A stretch of 5,924 nucleotides of DNA from Puniceicoccales bacterium (GTDB lineage: Bacteria; Verrucomicrobiota; Verrucomicrobiia; Opitutales; JAIRLG01). Shown in pieces: positions 2,939-5,924 of this stretch. Both the position numbers and the translations under genes were made by a program. The notes beneath the pieces were generated by a model. It had not been told where the DNA came from, did not search any database, and saw only the letters and a list, made by a program, of their open reading frames with translations. The stretch covers positions 1-5,924 of the forward strand of contig JAITKE010000004.1 in the NCBI GenBank assembly GCA_031278595.1. Reading direction: 5' to 3'. Each line of letters begins with the position of its first letter. Position 1 is the stretch's first letter.

Positions 2939-5924
2939 ATGTTCAGCCAGCTCTTTCGCTTTTTTTCCGGTCGGCATTATCGCAAATTCGCAAAACAATG
3001 CCAGCCGAGGATCCAGGCCATTCAGCGCTTCGAGGAGCAGTACCAGTCCCTCACGGACGAGAAGCTCATGGCCAAGACCCAGGAATTCATGGAGCGCCAC
3101 CGGAAAGGTGAGTCGCTCGACCGCCTTCTACCCGAGGCCTTTGCCGCCGTAAAAAATGCAGCCCGACGACTCTACGGCAAGCCCATCGTCGTCTGCGAGC
3201 ACGAGATCACCTGGGACATGATTCATTACGATGTGCAGCTCCTGGGAGGCATCGCGTTACATGAAAATAAAATCGCCGAAATGGCCACCGGTGAGGGCAA
3301 AACTCTCGTGGCCACCCTGCCCCTCTACCTGAACAGTTTGACGGGAAAGAACTGCCAGCTCGCCACGGTGAATGATTACCTCGCCAAGCGCGACTCCGAG
3401 TGGATGGGCTATCTCTTCAAAAGCCTCGGCCTGACGGTGGGCTGCATCCAGAATGGGATGAATTCCCTGGAGCGGCAGCAGGTCTACGCCTGTTCCATCA
3501 CCTACGGCACCTCCTCCGAGTTCGGCTTCGACTACCTGCGGGACAATGGCATGACCCATCGGGCCGAAGACCAGGTGCAGCGTGACCACTACTACTGCAT
3601 CGTGGATGAAATCGATTCCATCCTGATCGACGAAGCCCGCACGCCCTTGATCATCTCCGGCCTGGCCGAGGAGCAGAACGAGGCGCCCTTTCGGGAGCTG
3701 AAACCGATGGTGGAGCAGCTCGTCGCCCAGCAGACCCGACTCTGCAACCAGCTGGTCGAGGAGGCCAAGGATCGCCTGGAGGCCAATGCCCAGGACGAGG
3801 AGGCCTATGAGCGGCTCTGGAAGGTCAAGCACGGCATGCCCAAGAATCGCCAATTTCTGCGGCTCCTGGAAAATGGGACTTTCCGGAAGCAGTTCGATAG
3901 ATTCGACCTGGAGCTGGGCAGCGAGGTCAACCGCGAAAAGCGCTTCGAGCTGAAGGAAACCCTCTTCTTCTCCATCGACGAGCACAACAACCAGTCGGAT
4001 CTCTCCGAAAAGGGGCGCCAGATGCTCTATCCGCAGGATCCCAATGCCTTCGTCATACCGGATTTACCGGCCATTTTTTCCGACATCGACGGAAATCCCT
4101 CGCTGGACGGGGAGGCTCGCCAGAAGCGGAAACAGGTGGCCGAGGAGGAGTTCGTCGTCAAGAGCGAGCGTATCCACTGCCTGCAGCAACTGCTTCGGGC
4201 CTACAGCCTCTTCAACCGTGATGAAAATTACGTCGTCCAGGATGGGAAAGTGGTCATCGTCGACGAGAATACCGGCCGTGCCTTGCCGGGCCGGCGCTGG
4301 AACGAAGGCCTGCACCAGGCGGTCGAGGCCAAGGAAAACCTGAAGATCGAGGGCGAGTCCAAGACCTATGCCACCATCACGATTCAGAACTATTTTCGGA
4401 TGTACCAGAAGCTCGCCGGCATGACCGGTACGGCGGAAACCGAGGCGCAGGAATTTTTTGACATCTACAAGCTCTCGGTCATGGCCATCCCGACCCATCG
4501 GCCCTGCATTCGGGAAGACCGCAACGATACGATTTACAAGACCCGGCGGGAGAAGTACCACGCCATCATCCAGGAGGTTCAGGAGACCCACGGGCGCGGC
4601 CAGCCGATTCTGCTCGGCACCGCTTCCGTCGAGGCCTCGGAACTGATCAGCCGCATGCTCAAGCACGAACGCATCCCGCATACGGTGCTGAATGCGAAGT
4701 TCCACGAGCAGGAGGCCAACATCGTCGCCGCTGCGGGGCAGAAGGGCGCGGTGACCATCGCCACCAACATGGCCGGCCGCGGCACCGACATCCGCCTGGG
4801 CGAAGGGGTGGCCGCCTGCGGTGGGCTCATGGTCATCGGCTCGGAGCGCCACGAGTCCCGCCGCGTCGACCGGCAGCTGCGCGGCCGCTGTGCCCGCCAA
4901 GGCGACCCGGGGGTTTCCAAGTTCTTCGTCTCGCTGGAGGACGACCTGATGCGGCTCTTCGCCGGCAACGGCCCCGTCGCCCATATCCTCGACCGCAGCT
5001 TCAAGGAGGGCGAAGTGCTGGAGCACCCGCTGCTCAACCGCTCCATCGAATCGGCCCAGAAGAAGATCGAGGCCTTCAACTACTCCCAGCGCCGCCGCCT
5101 GCTGCAGTACGACGATGTGCTCAACCGGCAGCGCAGCATCATCTACGAGCTCCGGAACCGCGTCCTGCGGGAGCCGTCGAGCTGCGAATTGATCTTCGAA
5201 TTCATCGAGGAGGAACTCCGGCGGCAGCTGGACGGCATCGGGGGAGAGCGGGAAGACCCGGCGCTGGAAAATTTCCTCTACTGGGTCAATGTCCACTTCC
5301 CCATCGGCCTGAAGCGGGAGGCCCTCGAGGCTCTGCCGGATAACGAGGCCATCGGGCACCACGTCCTGGAGGCCATCCGCGAGGCCTACCGGATCAAGGC
5401 GGAAATGGAGGTCTCGCCCGAAGCTCTGCCCTTCCTGGAGCAGCACGTGCTCCTGCAGTCCATCGATTACCATTGGCAGAACCATCTGACGGAGATGGAG
5501 GAGCTGCGCCGGAGCGTCATGCTGCGCGGCTACGGCCAGAAGGATCCGCTGAGTGAGTACAAGAATGAGGCCTACCACTTCTTCGAAAACCTGCTGGGCC
5601 AAATCCGCCAAGAGGTCTGCAAACGCCTTTTCCGCACCGCCACGCATGTGGACTATTTACAGGGCATGCTGAACCGCCTCTCCCGCCGCCCACCGCCGGT
5701 GTCCGGCGCCGGCCTCGCCAGTCCAGAGGAAAGCGCAAATGGGAGGGGAATCGAAACCCGGGCCGAGAGGAGTCCCGTCCGTCCGCCTCAGGAGGAAAAG
5801 ATCGTCCAGCGGGCCCTGGAGTCGGTCGCCCAGGTGCGCTCGCTGCACGACAGGAATATCGGGCGCAACGAGGCCTGTCCCTGCGGCAGCGGGAAGAAGT
5901 ACAAGAAGTGCTGCGGGCGTCATG
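2939..5924 (+). CDS. secA: Preprotein translocase ATPase SecA (3' end cut by the window edge)
   Basis: SecA is the cytoplasmic and membrane-associated motor that drives unfolded preproteins through the SecYEG channel by ATP hydrolysis. One unbroken frame of 995 residues is visible. Walker A is ATGEGKT (116-122) and the Walker B/DEAD region is IVDEIDSILIDEARTPLIIS (221-240). VDENTGR (441-447) and GMTGTAETEA (494-503) follow, then TNMAGRGTDI (609-618) and QLRGRCARQGDPG (646-658) in the second nucleotide-binding fold. The helical scaffold block LRGYGQKDP is at 862-870. A flexible linker (about 913-960) leads to the zinc motif with C980, C982, C991 and C992. The protein is longer than the 901-residue E. 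coli SecA, mostly because of extra sequence at about 250-400. It lacks the E. coli-type insert between TDIRLG and GGLMVIGSERHESRR. The stop codon lies beyond position 5924. It appears to be a separate transcription unit from the ankyrin locus. Confidence 0.97.
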   Translation, partial: MFSQLFRFFSGRHYRKFAKQCQPRIQAIQRFEEQYQSLTDEKLMAKTQEFMERHRKGESLDRLLPEAFAAVKNAARRLYGKPIVVCEHEITWDMIHYDVQLLGGIALHENKIAEMATGEGKTLVATLPLYLNSLTGKNCQLATVNDYLAKRDSEWMGYLFKSLGLTVGCIQNGMNSLERQQVYACSITYGTSSEFGFDYLRDNGMTHRAEDQVQRDHYYCIVDEIDSILIDEARTPLIISGLAEEQNEAPFRELKPMVEQLVAQQTRLCNQLVEEAKDRLEANAQDEEAYERLWKVKHGMPKNRQFLRLLENGTFRKQFDRFDLELGSEVNREKRFELKETLFFSIDEHNNQSDLSEKGRQMLYPQDPNAFVIPDLPAIFSDIDGNPSLDGEARQKRKQVAEEEFVVKSERIHCLQQLLRAYSLFNRDENYVVQDGKVVIVDENTGRALPGRRWNEGLHQAVEAKENLKIEGESKTYATITIQNYFRMYQKLAGMTGTAETEAQEFFDIYKLSVMAIPTHRPCIREDRNDTIYKTRREKYHAIIQEVQETHGRGQPILLGTASVEASELISRMLKHERIPHTVLNAKFHEQEANIVAAAGQKGAVTIATNMAGRGTDIRLGEGVAACGGLMVIGSERHESRRVDRQLRGRCARQGDPGVSKFFVSLEDDLMRLFAGNGPVAHILDRSFKEGEVLEHPLLNRSIESAQKKIEAFNYSQRRRLLQYDDVLNRQRSIIYELRNRVLREPSSCELIFEFIEEELRRQLDGIGGEREDPALENFLYWVNVHFPIGLKREALEALPDNEAIGHHVLEAIREAYRIKAEMEVSPEALPFLEQHVLLQSIDYHWQNHLTEMEELRRSVMLRGYGQKDPLSEYKNEAYHFFENLLGQIRQEVCKRLFRTATHVDYLQGMLNRLSRRPPPVSGAGLASPEESANGRGIETRAERSPVRPPQEEKIVQRALESVAQVRSLHDRNIGRNEACPCGSGKKYKKCCGRH
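3681..4140 (+). other. SecA lineage-specific insertion region in the first nucleotide-binding fold
   Basis: Residues about 248-400 contain extra sequence compared with E. coli SecA between LIISG and the conserved AYSLFNRDENYVVQDGKVVI block. It includes a charged helical stretch (LCNQLVEEAKDRLEANAQ), the segment HGMPKNRQFLRLLENG and PQDPNAFVIPDLPAIFSDID. SecA proteins of Bacteroidetes, Verrucomicrobia and relatives carry a variable loop of this kind, which supports the taxonomic placement. Boundaries are approximate and come from comparison by memory. Confidence 0.55.
5876..5914 (+). other. SecA C-terminal zinc-binding motif CxCx8CC
   Basis: The sequence CPCGSGKKYKKCC (residues 980-992) supplies four zinc ligands as Cys-x-Cys-x8-Cys-Cys. 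In other SecA proteins, including E. coli, the last ligand is His. The motif binds SecB and phospholipid in characterised SecA proteins. Its presence shows that almost the full gene is in the window, with the end probably only a few codons past the edge. Confidence 0.9.

Noticed and set aside
3257..3985. A 242-codon open frame on the minus strand across secA
   Set aside because: Same cause: its lower end is the secA TTA codon at 3257, and it is in register with secA. It has no plausible product.
4064..5647. A 527-codon open frame on the minus strand across secA
   Set aside because: It is in register with the secA codons. Antisense stops in that register arise only from TTA, CTA or TCA codons, which this GC-rich gene rarely uses. 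Its lower end falls exactly on a secA TTA codon at 4064, and the protein is low-information and Leu/Val/Asp-rich. secA on the + strand is certain.

Overview
The window most likely comes from a member of the Verrucomicrobiota or the wider PVC group. The main evidence is the large secA gene that fills the right half. Its protein has a long insertion after the DEAD-like motif and several sequence blocks (LVATLPLYLN, DSEWMGYLF, SEFGFDYLRDNGM, QLRGRCARQGDPG) that I associate from memory with verrucomicrobial and related SecA proteins. This is recollection, not a database result. secA is GC-rich (60 to 77 % in lines counted by hand).

Layout, all genes on the + strand: (1) Positions 4-2544 hold a long ankyrin-repeat gene that is no longer one open frame. 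It has an unrecognised N-terminal region, an Ala/Pro/Ser/Gly linker and then many ankyrin repeats. It is broken by one in-frame TAG (1228) and three +1 shifts, each placeable in a homopolymer (T4 near 1312, G5 at 1624, T7 at 1856). Changing the TAG to a sense codon and removing one base at each shift gives a continuous protein of about 845 residues ending at 2544. (2) Positions 2558-2785 encode a 75-residue, highly charged helical protein of unknown function. Its strong Shine-Dalgarno sequence overlaps the ankyrin stop codon. (3) Positions 2786-2938 are a short non-coding gap with only weak signals. (4) From 2939 to the right edge runs secA, 995 residues in one unbroken frame through the C-terminal zinc-binding motif. 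Its stop codon lies just outside the window.

The two halves look unrelated in function. SecA is the housekeeping ATPase motor of Sec protein export. The ankyrin gene and its small partner look like accessory DNA of lower and patchier GC content (about 44 % in the first 360 bases, about 75 % in 361-480, 42-48 % around 1861-1980). Large ankyrin proteins are common in host-associated bacteria, so a symbiotic or gut lifestyle is possible, but the window alone does not prove it. I found no tRNA, rRNA, CRISPR array, insertion sequence or attachment site. I see no convincing new biological system; the most notable item is the broken ankyrin gene with its same-direction frameshifts and its coupled small gene.
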